Numbered from the stretch's first letter, positions 19,074 through 29,439 are shown. The stretch is DNA of 64,000 nucleotides from Proteus sp. FME41 (GCF_014897315.1 NZ_JABUYL010000018.1:1-64000); one strand, 5' to 3'. The notes: generated from the sequence alone by a model not told the origin. Numbers and translations: made by a program.

Positions 19074-19967
19074 ATGAGCCAGAAAAACACGATGAAAGGC
19101 GTTTTATGTGCCTTAGGCGCCTATTTGATCTGGGGTATTGCCCCCGTCTATTTTAAAAGTATTCAAGAAGTACCTGCAGAAGAGATCCTTACGCACCGTA
19201 TTCTATGGTCATTCTTTTTTATGCTGATTTTAATGACCATTAGTCGTCATTGGCCTTACTTACGCCAATTAATGCGCCAACCTAAAAAAATCCTACTCTT
19301 GGCACTGACGGCGGTCATTATCGCCACTAACTGGCTTACCTATATTTGGGCGGTCAACCATGGCTATATGCTAGAGGCTAGTCTTGGTTACTTTATAAAC
19401 CCACTTGTTAACGTGCTATTTGGAATGCTTTTCTTAGCTGAGCGTTTTCGTCGCATGCAATGGGTTGCCGTAGGCTTAGCATGTACTGGCGTACTTATCC
19501 AATTATGGCAATTTGGTTCAGTACCTGTGATTGGACTCAGCCTTGCAGTTACTTTTGGACTGTATGGTTTACTGCGTAAAAAATTAGGTGTCGATGCACA
19601 AACAGGGATGCTGGTGGAAACACTATGGTTATTTCCTGTGGCGCTGGTTTATATCCTATTTTTCACACATTCACCAACGAGCAATATGCTTGAAAACAGT
19701 TGGTCATTAAACACCTTATTAATTGCCGCAGGTATTATTACGACCATTCCTTTATTGCTCTTTACTGAAGCCGCTCATCATTTGCGTTTATCAACCTTGG
19801 GTTTTTTCCAATACATTGGCCCAACCTTGATGTTTATTCTTGCCACAATGGTGTATGGCGAACAGATTGATGCGGAACGATTAGTCACCTTTGGTTTCAT
19901 TTGGGTTGCTCTGATTTTGTTTACCTTAGATGCGCTATATACCCAACGCCGTTTAAGACGCGGTTAA
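19074..19967 (+). CDS. rarD: EamA-family transporter RarD
   Basis: Inner-membrane protein of the drug/metabolite transporter superfamily with about ten membrane segments and two EamA repeats; linked to chloramphenicol sensitivity in E. coli but with no well-established substrate. The open frame extends back to 18993, but the extra 27 residues are polar. The ATG at 19074, with AGAG just upstream, gives the N-terminus MSQKNTMKGVLCALGAYLIWGIAP that aligns with E. coli RarD. Length from there is 297 residues. Conserved stretches include EASLGYFINPLVNVLFGMLFL and STLGFFQYIGPTLMF. In E. coli yigG and yigF separate rarD from corA; neither these nor corA is found here. Confidence 0.93.
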   Translation: MSQKNTMKGVLCALGAYLIWGIAPVYFKSIQEVPAEEILTHRILWSFFFMLILMTISRHWPYLRQLMRQPKKILLLALTAVIIATNWLTYIWAVNHGYMLEASLGYFINPLVNVLFGMLFLAERFRRMQWVAVGLACTGVLIQLWQFGSVPVIGLSLAVTFGLYGLLRKKLGVDAQTGMLVETLWLFPVALVYILFFTHSPTSNMLENSWSLNTLLIAAGIITTIPLLLFTEAAHHLRLSTLGFFQYIGPTLMFILATMVYGEQIDAERLVTFGFIWVALILFTLDALYTQRRLRRG

Positions 19968-19978
19968 TCCCCCAGAAC

Positions 19979-20374
19979 TCACTCTTCCGCTAAATGACTA
20001 ATTTGCGTAAAAGCGGGAGAGGGTTTCTTCTTGTTATTTTTCTTTAGTAAATGTGCACTCTTTGATATCTCTTCCACATAACGATTCGAGTGCCTAAATA
20101 GCGTTGATATTGAGTTATTAATCAATCGAATATGGTTAATCATAATACTGTAGTAAAGATTGATTCGAGGAACAAAATCACGCTGATGTCGTAATAATTT
20201 ACAATACAAATCTTCTTCAACATCATTGATAGATTCACTCGGATGATAGGTATCACAAGGTATTTCATCAATATACTCAACTGAAAATGCATTTGTAGAA
20301 GAAGAGACTGATGAGGTGAGTGTGCAAGGATATACAAAACAATATGAATGGAAAGATACGCTAGAAATTTTCAT
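19979..20374 (-). CDS. Hypothetical protein, no family recognised
   Basis: Open frame of 131 residues between rarD and uvrD, convergent with rarD. The ATG at 20374 is preceded by GGGA at suitable spacing (a TTG directly before is also in frame). I see no signal peptide, membrane segment or known motif. The N-terminal third is rich in serine, the middle is acidic (ESINDVEEDLY), and the C-terminal part is basic with a KKNNKKK stretch. The shape is that of a small soluble protein. It could be a lineage-specific gene or, less likely, a chance frame. E. coli has other genes (yigG, yigF, corA) at this place. Confidence 0.5.
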   Translation of the reverse strand: MKISSVSFHSYCFVYPCTLTSSVSSSTNAFSVEYIDEIPCDTYHPSESINDVEEDLYCKLLRHQRDFVPRINLYYSIMINHIRLINNSISTLFRHSNRYVEEISKSAHLLKKNNKKKPSPAFTQISHLAEE

Positions 20375-20437
20375 CAATTAATCCCATTAATAAGAATAGA
20401 CAATGGGATTATTAAGTAATCAAATCGAATTTCCCTT

Positions 20438-20484
20438 AAAAAAACACCCCAATTTATCTATCAAATAAGTCAGGGTGTTTTTTT
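20438..20484. terminator. Terminator downstream of uvrD
   Basis: AAAAAACACCC on the left pairs with GGGTGTTTTTTT (20474-20484) around a 24-base partly structured loop. The long A-run and T-run allow function in both directions: ending uvrD (minus strand) and insulating the small gene. Confidence 0.75.
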
Positions 20485-20532
20485 ATATTAGGATAATGAC
20501 TGAGATAACGACAATACACTTTCAATCACGAC

Positions 20533-22689
20533 TTATTCAAGTCGTGCGAATGCCGCCACCAGCCACTTGATACCTTCGCCATTAAACGCGATTTGTAACC
20601 GACAGTGTTCTCCGCTGCCTTCAATATTGATAATAGTGCCATCACCAAATTTAGGGTGTTTTACCCGTTGTCCAAGCGAATAACCTGAGTCATTGCTGAT
20701 AAGGGGCATTCCTAAACGGCTATGATTCACAGGGCGTGAAACCGTAGCTCGTAGACGTACCTCTTCAACGCACTCTTTCGGTAATTCACCGATAAAACGA
20801 GATGGACGATGACTGACTTCCTTTCCATATAATCGGCGATTTTCAGCGTAAGTAAGCGTTAACTTTTTCATTGCTCGTGTTACACCGACATAGGCCAAAC
20901 GACGCTCTTCTTCTAAACGCCCGCCTTCATCCAGCGACATTTGACTTGGGAACATACCTTCTTCAACACCCACAATAAAGACTTGTGAAAACTCAAGCCC
21001 TTTGGCTGAGTGAAGTGTCATTAACTGAACTGCATCTTGATACGCATCGGCCTGACTTTCACCTGATTCCAATGCCGCATGTGAAAGGAAAGCTTGCAAT
21101 GGCATCAAATCTTCGTCTTCATCTTGATAGCTAAATTGACGCGTTGCGGTCACTAGCTCTTCCAAGTTTTCGATACGCGCTTGGGCTTTTTCACCTTTTT
21201 CTTGCTCATACATCGCTTTTAAACCGGAATCACGAATAATTCGGTCTGTTTGCACATGTAATGGCATATCCGCAGTTTCAGAAGCAAGGGTTTCAATTAA
21301 TTCTAAGAACCGTTGTATTGCTGCTGTCGCGCGCCCTGCAAGCATTTTATGTTCAATAACCTGTAATGCACTTTCCCATAAGGTAATTTGGTTTTCTCTT
21401 GCGACTTGGCGCACGATATCTAATGTTCTATCGCCAATACCTCGGGTTGGTGTATTCACAACACGCTCAAAAGAGGCATCATCATGGCGGTTCGCTGTTA
21501 ATCGCATATAAGAGAGTGCATCTTTGATTTCTTGACGCTCGAAGAAACGCTGACCACCATAAATACGGTATGGCATTGCGGCTTGTAATAACGCCTCTTC
21601 CATTATACGAGATTGGGCATTACTACGATAAAGAATGGCGCAGTCTGTTAGCGCACCACCTTCTTCTTGCCAGCGTTTAATTCGCCCAACAACATAACGT
21701 GCTTCATCTAAATCATTAAAAGCACAATAGAGCGAGATGGGCTCGCCTTCTGCACCTTCCGTCCACAAATTTTTGCCTAACCGATCGCTGTTGTTAGCAA
21801 TCAGCGCATTCGCTGCTTTTAGAATATTGCTTGTAGAACGATAATTTTGCTCTAATCGGATTGTTTCTGCGCCAGGGAATTCATTTAAAAAGTTTTGAAT
21901 ATTTTCAACTTGCGCACCACGCCAACCATAAATAGATTGGTCATCATCACCAACGATCATAACTTTACCCGATTGACCCGCCAGCATTCTTATCCATGCA
22001 TATTGAATGCGGTTAGTATCTTGGAATTCATCAACTAAGATATTGGTAAAGCGATTTTGGTAATGTTCTAAAATTTGTGGCTTATTCAACCAAAGTTCAT
22101 GAGCACGTAATAAAAGTTCAGCAAAGTCCACCAGCCCCGCACGATCACACGCTTCTTGATATGCTTGATACACTTTTAACCATGTGGTTTCAACCGGATT
22201 ACCATAGGTTTGAATATGTTGAGGGCGTAAACCTTCGTCTTTTTTGCCGTTGATATACCACATACCTTGACGAGCAGGCCATTGCTTATCATCTAAATTC
22301 ATTGACTTCACAATACGGCGAATTAAACGATATTGATCATCGCTGTCAATAATTTGAAAATCTTGTGGCAGGTTTGCATCAAGATAATGCGCTCGTAATA
22401 AACGGTGAGCAAGACTATGGAAAGTACCAATCCACATACCACCTTGGCTAGTACCAATTAAGTCTTCAATACGATGGCGCATCTCTGCCGCAGCTTTATT
22501 GGTAAACGTCACCGCCATAATAGAAAAAGGAGAAGCTTGTTCAACAGATAATAACCACGCTATGCGATGTACCAGCACGCGTGTTTTACCACTGCCTGCG
22601 CCAGCAAGCACCAACATATTAATGCGAGATGCAGCTACGGCTTCGCGCTGTTTATCGTTAAGGCCTTCTAGCAGATATGAGACGTCCAT
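20533..22689 (-). CDS. uvrD: DNA helicase II
   Basis: 3'-to-5' superfamily 1 helicase that removes the incised strand in nucleotide excision and methyl-directed mismatch repair and clears RecA filaments. The 718-residue protein shows Walker A AGAGSGKT near residue 29, motif II VDEFQD near 219, motif [16 protein letters not shown], motif IV QNYRST, motif V LMTLHSAKGLEF and motif VI VGVTRAMKKL. The C-terminal Tudor-like domain (GQRVKHPKFGDGTI) that binds RNA polymerase is present. I start at the ATG at 22689 (MDVSYLLEGLNDKQ), which matches E. coli; the frame extends three codons further. A LexA box lies 29 bases upstream, indicating SOS control. Confidence 0.98.
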   Translation of the reverse strand: MDVSYLLEGLNDKQREAVAASRINMLVLAGAGSGKTRVLVHRIAWLLSVEQASPFSIMAVTFTNKAAAEMRHRIEDLIGTSQGGMWIGTFHSLAHRLLRAHYLDANLPQDFQIIDSDDQYRLIRRIVKSMNLDDKQWPARQGMWYINGKKDEGLRPQHIQTYGNPVETTWLKVYQAYQEACDRAGLVDFAELLLRAHELWLNKPQILEHYQNRFTNILVDEFQDTNRIQYAWIRMLAGQSGKVMIVGDDDQSIYGWRGAQVENIQNFLNEFPGAETIRLEQNYRSTSNILKAANALIANNSDRLGKNLWTEGAEGEPISLYCAFNDLDEARYVVGRIKRWQEEGGALTDCAILYRSNAQSRIMEEALLQAAMPYRIYGGQRFFERQEIKDALSYMRLTANRHDDASFERVVNTPTRGIGDRTLDIVRQVARENQITLWESALQVIEHKMLAGRATAAIQRFLELIETLASETADMPLHVQTDRIIRDSGLKAMYEQEKGEKAQARIENLEELVTATRQFSYQDEDEDLMPLQAFLSHAALESGESQADAYQDAVQLMTLHSAKGLEFSQVFIVGVEEGMFPSQMSLDEGGRLEEERRLAYVGVTRAMKKLTLTYAENRRLYGKEVSHRPSRFIGELPKECVEEVRLRATVSRPVNHSRLGMPLISNDSGYSLGQRVKHPKFGDGTIINIEGSGEHCRLQIAFNGEGIKWLVAAFARLE

Positions 22690-22717
22690 AATTACCAATC
22701 ATTTAGTGAAGAGAATA

Positions 22718-22733
22718 CTGTGGATATATACAG
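22718..22733 (-). promoter_or_regulatory. LexA (SOS) box upstream of uvrD
   Basis: The 16-base site CTGTGGATATATACAG fits the LexA consensus CTGT-N8-ACAG with both half-sites intact and a TA-rich centre. It is 29 bases upstream of the uvrD start codon, the same place as the known E. coli uvrD SOS box. uvrD is therefore expected to be induced by DNA damage. Confidence 0.92.
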
Positions 22734-22834
22734 AAATAGTGAATAAGCAACAAACTAACAGGATTTCACGCGCTATGCAAAACAAAGCCTTTTTCAATCA
22801 CGTTAATCTCTGCCATTTAGACTTAATCTCACGA

Positions 22835-23551
22835 TTAAACCAACTCTACCAATTTGCTTAAATCTGTAATTTCGATATGTGGCATTACTCGCGTTTCACC
22901 TTCTTCAAACAAACTACGCTTATCAAGGTTAATCCAGCAAGCTTGTAATCCGCTATTAACTGCCCCTTCAACATCGGTTACAAGATGGTCACCCACATGG
23001 AGAATATGCTGATGAGGTACGTTTAAAAGTGTTGCTGCCTTATCAAACATATCAGGATAAGGCTTAGAGCGACCATCAGGGCCTGCTTTTAAAATATGTG
23101 AAAAATACTGCCCTAAGCCACAACTTAACGGGTTTGCGTTACCATTTGTAATGGCAATTAGTGGGATTTTTTGCGCTAATTCAGTGAGAACGAAGTGTGT
23201 ATTTTGAGGCACATTAATGCGACTACGCCAATAAGCAAAGTGCGCCATAATTTCATCAGCACCTTGTTGTGCCTTTGCTTCACTGTAGTTGTAATCTAAC
23301 AACATATTTCTAGCCGCAAGCCAACGCCATTGTGTAATATCATGAAAAATAGCGGGGTTATTTTCTATAAGCGGTTTTTTATAGGCATTGACTTCGTGTT
23401 CTGTGAAATGATTAAAACGCAGGTCATACTGACGAATAAAAGCGAGGGTCTCTTTTTCCGTTTTATCCATCACGGGTACATTATCATACAGCGTATCATC
23501 TAGATCAAAAGTCATCGCGGCAATTGGCATCAGAGTTCGGTAAAAACGCAT
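22835..23551 (-). CDS. yigB: HAD-family FMN phosphatase YigB
   Basis: Cytoplasmic haloacid dehalogenase-type phosphatase of 238 residues; in E. coli YigB dephosphorylates 5-amino-6-(5-phosphoribitylamino)uracil and FMN, a step in riboflavin synthesis. The motifs are FDLDDTLYDN near residue 15 (nucleophile aspartates), ITNGNANPL near 134 (motif II), KPYPDMFDKA near 168 (motif III lysine) and HVGDHLVTDVEGA near 192 (motif IV). The start codon overlaps the xerC stop by one base (TAATG), so the two are translationally coupled. It is the last gene of the lptM-dapF-yigA-xerC-yigB group, as in E. coli. Confidence 0.94.
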   Translation of the reverse strand: MRFYRTLMPIAAMTFDLDDTLYDNVPVMDKTEKETLAFIRQYDLRFNHFTEHEVNAYKKPLIENNPAIFHDITQWRWLAARNMLLDYNYSEAKAQQGADEIMAHFAYWRSRINVPQNTHFVLTELAQKIPLIAITNGNANPLSCGLGQYFSHILKAGPDGRSKPYPDMFDKAATLLNVPHQHILHVGDHLVTDVEGAVNSGLQACWINLDKRSLFEEGETRVMPHIEITDLSKLVELV

Positions 23552-24474
23552 TATGATTTTTCTCTCTTAGCTCTCGGATGAGCAGCATCATAGACTTTCG
23601 CTAAATGCTGAAAATCTAAATGGGTATAAACTTGTGTCGTCGATAAATTAGCGTGCCCTAATAACTCTTGTACAGCACGTAAATCACCACTGGATTCCAG
23701 TAAATGCGTAGCAAATGAGTGGCGTAATTTATGAGGATTTACATGGCTACTTAGTCCTTGTTTAACGCCCCAAAGTTCAAACCGTTTTTGTACACTACGC
23801 ACAGATAGTCGCTGACCACTTTTGGTTGAAATAAAAACAGCTTTATCTTCTGGTGCATAGAGCTCTCGCATCGGAAACCAATTTTGTAGCCACTCTATCG
23901 CTTTTCTTCCTAATGGGACTTTGCGCTCTTTGCTTCCTTTACCAAGTACACGGACTTCACCTTCATTAAGGTCAATATCACTAATATTTAAGTTGGTGAG
24001 CTCTGATAAACGTAATCCTGCACCATACATCACTTCCAGCATGGTTCTATCTCTGACAGAGAGCGGATCTTTTAAGTCGATATTCATTAGTTGGCTAACT
24101 TCATCTACATCCATATTCTTGGGAAGATGGCGGCCCGATTTCGGTGTACGAATCCCCTTGGCGGGATTGACTTCCAACATCCCTTGAGCCACCTGCCAGT
24201 CAAGAAAACTACGTAATGCAGAAAAACGCAAAGCAAGGCTTGTTGGTTGTAATCCACTACGGTGGCTTTTCGCCAGTAACATACGGACATGCTGGCTTTC
24301 GAGTGATTTCCACTGCGTTATTTTTATCGTCACTATCATCTGAGCGAGAGCAAAGAGTTGGCGATGATAATTTTCTATGGTGACAGGACTTAATCGGCGT
24401 TCAACTTGGATATAACGCAAAAATTGTTCAATCGCTAATGAGAGTGTTTCTGGTATGTCTATTGATTGGCTCAT
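23551..24474 (-). CDS. xerC: Tyrosine recombinase XerC
   Basis: Site-specific recombinase that with XerD resolves chromosome dimers at dif. The 307-residue protein has the N-terminal SAM-like DNA-binding domain ([18 protein letters not shown]). The catalytic domain carries the conserved residues R in [10 protein letters not shown] in [21 protein letters not shown] in [10 protein letters not shown] and the tyrosine nucleophile in QVYTHLDF. I start at the ATG at 24474, which overlaps the upstream gene's stop as ATGA. A TTG five codons earlier is in frame. The housekeeping neighbours show it is the chromosomal XerC, not a mobile-element integrase. Confidence 0.97.
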   Translation of the reverse strand: MSQSIDIPETLSLAIEQFLRYIQVERRLSPVTIENYHRQLFALAQMIVTIKITQWKSLESQHVRMLLAKSHRSGLQPTSLALRFSALRSFLDWQVAQGMLEVNPAKGIRTPKSGRHLPKNMDVDEVSQLMNIDLKDPLSVRDRTMLEVMYGAGLRLSELTNLNISDIDLNEGEVRVLGKGSKERKVPLGRKAIEWLQNWFPMRELYAPEDKAVFISTKSGQRLSVRSVQKRFELWGVKQGLSSHVNPHKLRHSFATHLLESSGDLRAVQELLGHANLSTTQVYTHLDFQHLAKVYDAAHPRAKREKS

Positions 24475-25181
24475 TGCCTTGCGATCCAACGTGTTAATAA
24501 TTCGGGTAAGATATGGGCTAATTTATCCAGCATGACGGTTCCCATTCCTTCCTGAAAATGTTGAGTATCTCGGCTATTAAAAATAATCACACCTAAATCA
24601 CCGTAATGTCCCAACAATGAAAGAGCAACTGACCCTGAGCGCCGCACATTAGGCATTAATAACATGATTTCTTGCCCATTTAACGTGCCTAAATAGTGAT
24701 TATGACTCCCCATACGTTGAATACGAAAATGTTCAAACGATTGGCGGGATAATGCAAGTTCTTGTGCATCAAGAGGAGGCTGTAATTGCCAGCGATCGGT
24801 AAATAAGCGCAATTGTACAGAATAAAGCCCCAGTCCTTTCGCCCAGAGATTTAAACGCGCTTGCATTTCATTAAGAGAATCACTGCTTGATAATTCGGAA
24901 ATTAATAATAAGAGTTGGCTAAACAGAGATTCATTTTCAGAGGCTTGTTCTATTAGTAAACGCATATCCTCTTCAAGGTAATGAATGCGATTACGCTGGC
25001 GAGACATTATCCATTCAACTAATGAGACCGTACCTCTGACAGGATGAGGCACCTGCATTTGCTCAATATAGCTTGCATTACGGATAAAAAAACCAGGGTG
25101 CTCCTTAAGGTAACGAATAATTTGTTGATCATTAAGTTCGTTTGTTTCGGGGCAACAGAACTGCTCATTTTTATCCGTCAT
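24471..25181 (-). CDS. yigA: DUF484 family protein YigA
   Basis: Conserved protein of 236 residues always found between dapF and xerC in enterobacteria; its function is not established. It has an N-terminal helix-rich part with [15 protein letters not shown], then [26 protein letters not shown] predicted as a coiled coil. A GAF-like C-terminal region follows, with the stretch [22 protein letters not shown]. No catalytic motif is seen. Its stop overlaps the xerC start by four bases and it follows dapF by 25 bases, so the genes are one transcript. Confidence 0.9.
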   Translation of the reverse strand: MTDKNEQFCCPETNELNDQQIIRYLKEHPGFFIRNASYIEQMQVPHPVRGTVSLVEWIMSRQRNRIHYLEEDMRLLIEQASENESLFSQLLLLISELSSSDSLNEMQARLNLWAKGLGLYSVQLRLFTDRWQLQPPLDAQELALSRQSFEHFRIQRMGSHNHYLGTLNGQEIMLLMPNVRRSGSVALSLLGHYGDLGVIIFNSRDTQHFQEGMGTVMLDKLAHILPELLTRWIARQ

Positions 25182-25206
25182 ACAGATAACCTCTCAAAAA
25201 ATAATA

Positions 25207-26031
25207 TTATAGCTGAATGATCCCATCATAAATATGTGTTGCAGACCCTGTCATATAAAGTGAATGACCGTCCCCGTTCCATTCAATAAGTAAGGAACCT
25301 CCGGGTAAAGTGACTTTCACTCGTTTATCTAACAAGCCTTGCGAAATACCAATCGCTACCGCTGCACAAGCACCACTACCACAAGCTTTGGTTTCACCGA
25401 CTCCACGTTCAAAAACACGTAAATGAAGGTTACTTCTGTCTACAATTTGCATAAAGCCAATATTAGCGCGCTCAGGAAAGCGTTCATGCTGTTCTAATAC
25501 AGGCCCTAATAGCTCAACTTCGGCTGTTTTAATATCTTCAACCTGAATAACACAATGGGGATTTCCCATAGACACCACACCACATAGCACAGTCCGTTCC
25601 ATTGCTCTGATAATATAGGTCTTTTCTGTCTTTTGTGCACGAAAAGGGACTTTTTGAGGCTCAAACTCAGGCTCACCCATATTGACACACACATCATCGT
25701 TATCCATAACATGTAAGGTCATTCTGCCCGATTGGGTACTGACTTTTATTTCTCTTTTATTCGTCAACCCTTTGAGTCTGACAAAGCGAGCAAAGCAACG
25801 CGCACCATTTCCACATTGTGCAACTTCACTTCCATCCGCATTAAAAATGCGATAATGAAAATCAAGTTCAGGATCATAAGGTGCTTCAACGACCAAAAGT
25901 TGATCAAACCCAACACCCGTATATCGATTTGCTAATCGACATATTAGCTCGGGTGAAAAATAAACATTTTGAGTCACGGCATCAACCACCATAAAGTCGT
26001 TGCCAAGACCATGCATTTTTGAAAATTGCAT
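25207..26031 (-). CDS. dapF: Diaminopimelate epimerase
   Basis: Converts LL- to meso-diaminopimelate, needed for lysine and for peptidoglycan cross-links; cytoplasmic and free of PLP. The 274-residue protein has both catalytic cysteines in the expected places: [12 protein letters not shown] near residue 73 and [10 protein letters not shown] near 217, each in one of the two pseudo-symmetric halves. The N-terminus [17 protein letters not shown] is the family hallmark. It sits between the small lipoprotein gene lptM and yigA, as in E. coli. Confidence 0.97.
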   Translation of the reverse strand: MQFSKMHGLGNDFMVVDAVTQNVYFSPELICRLANRYTGVGFDQLLVVEAPYDPELDFHYRIFNADGSEVAQCGNGARCFARFVRLKGLTNKREIKVSTQSGRMTLHVMDNDDVCVNMGEPEFEPQKVPFRAQKTEKTYIIRAMERTVLCGVVSMGNPHCVIQVEDIKTAEVELLGPVLEQHERFPERANIGFMQIVDRSNLHLRVFERGVGETKACGSGACAAVAIGISQGLLDKRVKVTLPGGSLLIEWNGDGHSLYMTGSATHIYDGIIQL

Positions 26032-26072
26032 CTTGCCCCTGCCTGAAACGGAATTGCCGTTCCTAAAATTGA

Positions 26073-26240
26073 CTAATTGGTCTGAGTTGAGGTGTTCTCA
26101 ACTTGTTGGGTTGGCTGGGATGACTGAGTCATTTTTGCCTGAGTATCTTCAGGAGGGAAATAAAGAGGGCCTTTCAAACCACAACCCGAAAGAGAAATCA
26201 GTGTTATTATAGCAAGAGTGCAACGTAAATACGTTTTCAT
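26073..26240 (-). CDS. lptM: Small lipoprotein LptM (YifL)
   Basis: Lipoprotein of 55 residues that in E. coli assists maturation of the LptD/LptE lipopolysaccharide transporter in the outer membrane. From the ATG at 26240 ([12 protein letters not shown]) it has a short signal peptide and the lipobox LSGCG. The highly conserved mature N-terminus [11 protein letters not shown] follows, with a Thr/Gln-rich tail. A start six codons upstream is open but puts extra residues before the signal peptide. It leads the dapF-yigA-xerC-yigB cluster and is divergent from cyaY, as in E. coli. Confidence 0.93.
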   Translation of the reverse strand: MKTYLRCTLAIITLISLSGCGLKGPLYFPPEDTQAKMTQSSQPTQQVENTSTQTN

Positions 26241-26319
26241 TCGAAATCTGCCTGTCATTTATTTGGTTAATACCCTCTATAATCGCAGTTAGATCTCGAA
26301 AAGCAAATAGGAAATGAAG

Positions 26320-26637
26320 ATGAACGACAGTGAATTTCACCAATTAGCTGACGAACTCATGTCAGACATAGAACAAACTATTGATAATTATGAAGGTGAC
26401 GCAGATATTGATTGTGAAATCAATGGTGGTGTAATGACATTAACCTTTGAAAATAATAGTAAAATCATTATTAATCGTCAGGAAGCGTTTCATCAAATTT
26501 GGTTAGCAACCCGCTCTGGTGGCTATCACTTTGATTGGAAAGATAATCAATGGATTTGTGATAGAAGCAGTGGGGAATTTTTAACCATGCTCGCACAAGC
26601 AATAACAGAGCAAAGTGGTGAAGCATTTTCTTTCTAG
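26320..26637 (+). CDS. cyaY: Frataxin-like iron-binding protein CyaY
   Basis: Bacterial frataxin that binds iron through an acidic ridge and modulates iron-sulfur cluster assembly on IscS/IscU. The 105-residue protein has the acidic helix 1 ([20 protein letters not shown]) and the conserved core strands [16 protein letters not shown] and the [12 protein letters not shown] motif. I choose the ATG at 26320 (MNDSEFHQL), which matches E. coli and has AGGA seven bases upstream; the ATG at 26314 is too close to that site. It is divergent from lptM and convergent with cyaA. Confidence 0.96.
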   Translation: MNDSEFHQLADELMSDIEQTIDNYEGDADIDCEINGGVMTLTFENNSKIIINRQEAFHQIWLATRSGGYHFDWKDNQWICDRSSGEFLTMLAQAITEQSGEAFSF

Positions 26638-26659
26638 TTAGCTCAATGTCGTTACAATA

Positions 26660-26682
26660 ATGGGAGCACGAAAGGCTCCCAT
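26660..26682. terminator. Hairpin between cyaY and cyaA
   Basis: ATGGGAGC (26660-26667) and GCTCCCAT (26675-26682) form a perfect 8-base stem with a seven-base loop between the two converging genes. Only a poor T-run follows in either direction (TTATTGT on the minus side), so it may be a weak bidirectional terminator or a 3'-end stabiliser. Confidence 0.6.
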
Positions 26683-26705
26683 GTGTATTCTCAGTGTATA
26701 TTCGC

Positions 26706-29300
26706 TTAAGAGTGTTGCACCGCTTTATAATCCGTAAATCCATGTGAGGCAACGACCATCTCTTGCGGTATCTCTTTATTGCCCAGATCCGTTAATTTAC
26801 CGAAAGATCCCCCCGCAAAAGGCAACACTTGTGTCAATCCTTCCACTTTCACTATTTGATAAAACTGCGGCAGATTAAAATTAATAAAACTTGAACCGTA
26901 TGTGAATCGGTCATGAGATGAAGAGTAAAAGCGGCTAACATCTTTCACTAACTCTTCTTTACTGCCTTCACAATGAGAATAAATTTCGACACGATTTGCT
27001 TCATCTAAGATATAGATATTAAAGACATTGTTATCTTCTGTAGTTTCAAAGAAGAATTGAATAATCCCTTCACAAGCAAAACCGTCAATCACCGCCGGTA
27101 AATAACGAGCATCTTTATCTAGCTTAACGGGCAATCCATGAAGCTTGTTATACGAAATGGCACCATAAAACTCGATAGCATTTTCTAATTTTTGTACCGA
27201 CACATTCAGACGTTCAAAGAACAATCCCCACGTTTGCCCAGCAATGCGTAAGGCTTTAAAGCGACCCGGCTCTAAACGATTCGTTGATAAACGTAATTCA
27301 ATACATTCAGAGACTAACTGCTGAACACGTGTACGAATTAAACCACGTAAATGTTGGCTATAGCAGAATACTTCAACAGAAGCTGGTGGTGCAGCATCTT
27401 GGTGCATTTTACCTAAAATCGTTTTTAACGATTCCAGCATAGATTGCGTACCACTAAAGTGAAGTGTTCTGACTTCATTCCATGAATTACGGTACAACAA
27501 ATCAATACTTCCAATTAAGCATTGCTCTTTTTCACCAAAACTAAAGACATCTAATTTTCTAAAATCAAAATGAACCACTTGGTCAGAAAAACTTTCTGTT
27601 GGATCGGTTTCTAGGTTAACAATGATGGCTAAATGCCTAATTTCACAGGGACTATACAGTGCTTTTGGTGTCGGTGCAGGCACACGAATAGGGAAATGGA
27701 TCGACATGTCCCTGACCAATTCATGAAGTTTTATTTCATCACAAGAAGATTCTCCTTGGTGAATATAAACACGTGAATCTTTCGTCAAAAGCCCATTAAA
27801 GTAAGACCACGCCACTAATTTATTTAAATAGCGGTTATATTCTAATGGTTGATGCCCAACAATATTTTCAAAGTCCGGTGCGCGGTTATATAAGTACCAT
27901 CCACTACGATTAGCGCGGCCTTGTGGTACATAGATAAAGGTTAAATGAGACTCTGATAGGTCAGGTGATATTTGCGGATTAACCAGTGTTACTTTACCGG
28001 GTAATGCTTCAAATGCAGCATAGAGTTTACGCGTTAACACGCCAATATCTTGTGGACTTGCGCTAACACTTAAATTATTACGGCGCGCAAAACGGATAAG
28101 ATTACGATAACTTTGCATCATCGTATCTAATAATTCATTGTGTGCATCACGCACACGTTCAATTTTCCAGCTATCTCGCGTATCGAGTACCGTTAAGCGC
28201 TCATTATCCCATTGCCATTGAGTAACCAATTGCGATAAGACTTGCCGTCTCCATCCTTCGGGCTCATTTTGTGTTTTTTCGTTAGATAATTTTTCACACA
28301 CTTTCAGGTAGAAACAGCGACGAATAAGATCAAGGCGGGTTAAATCATTAATAGAAACCAAATAGCGGGTAACTCGTTCAAGCATCATACAATAAGCATC
28401 TAAACCGTAATTAACGATTTCACCACGGTGAAGGTGTTGCTTCATTTCTAATGCCAGCAATTTTCCATTAGGGTAATCCGCTGAATAGGCTTCTAATAAA
28501 ATACTTTTTAATACTGCCTTATACGGCGAATCAACACTTTTATAAAGTTGCCATAGACTTGCTCCGAAATATTCTTCGGCAGAAAGCTCACCTAAGCCCC
28601 CTAAATCTAGCCATTCATTCGGTGTTAATACACCTTGGGCGTAAAGGGAGTTAACATATTCATCATAATGATGTTCTTCTTCTATAGGGACCATTGCCCA
28701 TAGCAAGCGTTTACCTGCAAGGCGAACCGCCGTACGATAAAATTCATCAAGTAAAAGAATATGTTGAGTAGAACCACAGTCTTCTCCACCTAAGCTACCG
28801 CTTGCATGATGGCGAAATCTATTTTCATCGATTAAGAAAAATGTAACGTCAATGCCTAACTCGCCAGCCCATTGTTCAATCAATTGGCACTTGCGTTGTA
28901 AAAGCGCACGCTCATCTTGATCCAGCCATGATTGATGGCAGACCCAAATATCAATATCAGAGCAGTGACTTTGCCCAATAGAAGAAGTGCTACCCATAGA
29001 GTAGATGCCCGTAATTGGCAACTCTCCGCTGGTGTATCCATCCATTGGCTCATCACATAATGCGTTAACCAGCTTATTCGCCCATTGACGTTGCATGTCA
29101 TCAGGTTCAAAGAAACATGTGCCGTGAGGGACATTTCCTTGTAGATAGCCGGGTAACTCAGGATGGTGGTAATGCAATAAAACAGGAATTAAACCATAGA
29201 CCTGTTTAAACACATCACACATCGATGCAAATGCTCGTTCCAGTCTGAGTTGGTTAATCGCATCCAGCCGTTGCTTCAGTGTTTCAATATAAAGATACAA
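26706..29300 (-). CDS. cyaA: Class I adenylate cyclase
   Basis: Makes cyclic AMP, the CRP effector for catabolite control; activity in enterobacteria depends on phosphorylated EIIA-Glc of the glucose PTS. The 864-residue protein has an N-terminal nucleotidyltransferase-type catalytic domain with [19 protein letters not shown] near residues 104-122 (the acidic pair DID binds metal). A large C-terminal regulatory domain containing [19 protein letters not shown] follows. The start codon is TTG at 29300 (peptide [12 protein letters not shown]), matching the rare UUG start of E. coli cyaA that limits translation. A CRP site lies about 110 bases upstream. It is divergent from hemC. Confidence 0.97.
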   Translation of the reverse strand: MYLYIETLKQRLDAINQLRLERAFASMCDVFKQVYGLIPVLLHYHHPELPGYLQGNVPHGTCFFEPDDMQRQWANKLVNALCDEPMDGYTSGELPITGIYSMGSTSSIGQSHCSDIDIWVCHQSWLDQDERALLQRKCQLIEQWAGELGIDVTFFLIDENRFRHHASGSLGGEDCGSTQHILLLDEFYRTAVRLAGKRLLWAMVPIEEEHHYDEYVNSLYAQGVLTPNEWLDLGGLGELSAEEYFGASLWQLYKSVDSPYKAVLKSILLEAYSADYPNGKLLALEMKQHLHRGEIVNYGLDAYCMMLERVTRYLVSINDLTRLDLIRRCFYLKVCEKLSNEKTQNEPEGWRRQVLSQLVTQWQWDNERLTVLDTRDSWKIERVRDAHNELLDTMMQSYRNLIRFARRNNLSVSASPQDIGVLTRKLYAAFEALPGKVTLVNPQISPDLSESHLTFIYVPQGRANRSGWYLYNRAPDFENIVGHQPLEYNRYLNKLVAWSYFNGLLTKDSRVYIHQGESSCDEIKLHELVRDMSIHFPIRVPAPTPKALYSPCEIRHLAIIVNLETDPTESFSDQVVHFDFRKLDVFSFGEKEQCLIGSIDLLYRNSWNEVRTLHFSGTQSMLESLKTILGKMHQDAAPPASVEVFCYSQHLRGLIRTRVQQLVSECIELRLSTNRLEPGRFKALRIAGQTWGLFFERLNVSVQKLENAIEFYGAISYNKLHGLPVKLDKDARYLPAVIDGFACEGIIQFFFETTEDNNVFNIYILDEANRVEIYSHCEGSKEELVKDVSRFYSSSHDRFTYGSSFINFNLPQFYQIVKVEGLTQVLPFAGGSFGKLTDLGNKEIPQEMVVASHGFTDYKAVQHS

Positions 29301-29411
29301 GAGTTTCGCCTGAACAATACTAAGAAGATAGTAGAATCTGAGTTTATAAGTGACCGAGCTTGAGTTATTCCATTATTAATAGATAAAACTTTACTAACAA
29401 AATCTCGGAAA

Positions 29412-29428
29412 CGTGATCAATCTAACAC
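29412..29428 (-). promoter_or_regulatory. CRP site in the cyaA promoter
   Basis: Read on the minus strand the area is GGTGTTAGATTGATCACGTT, nearly identical to the known CRP site of E. coli cyaA promoter P2 (GGTGTTAAATTGATCACGTT). The half-sites are GTGTTA and the stronger TCACG. It predicts negative feedback of cyclic AMP-CRP on cyaA. The exact transcription start is not resolved here. Confidence 0.85.
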
Positions 29429-29439
29429 CTTGCACGCAA

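Noticed and set aside
23551-24474. Tyrosine recombinase as sign of a mobile element
   Set aside because: It is XerC in its conserved dapF-yigA-xerC-yigB setting, not an integrase.
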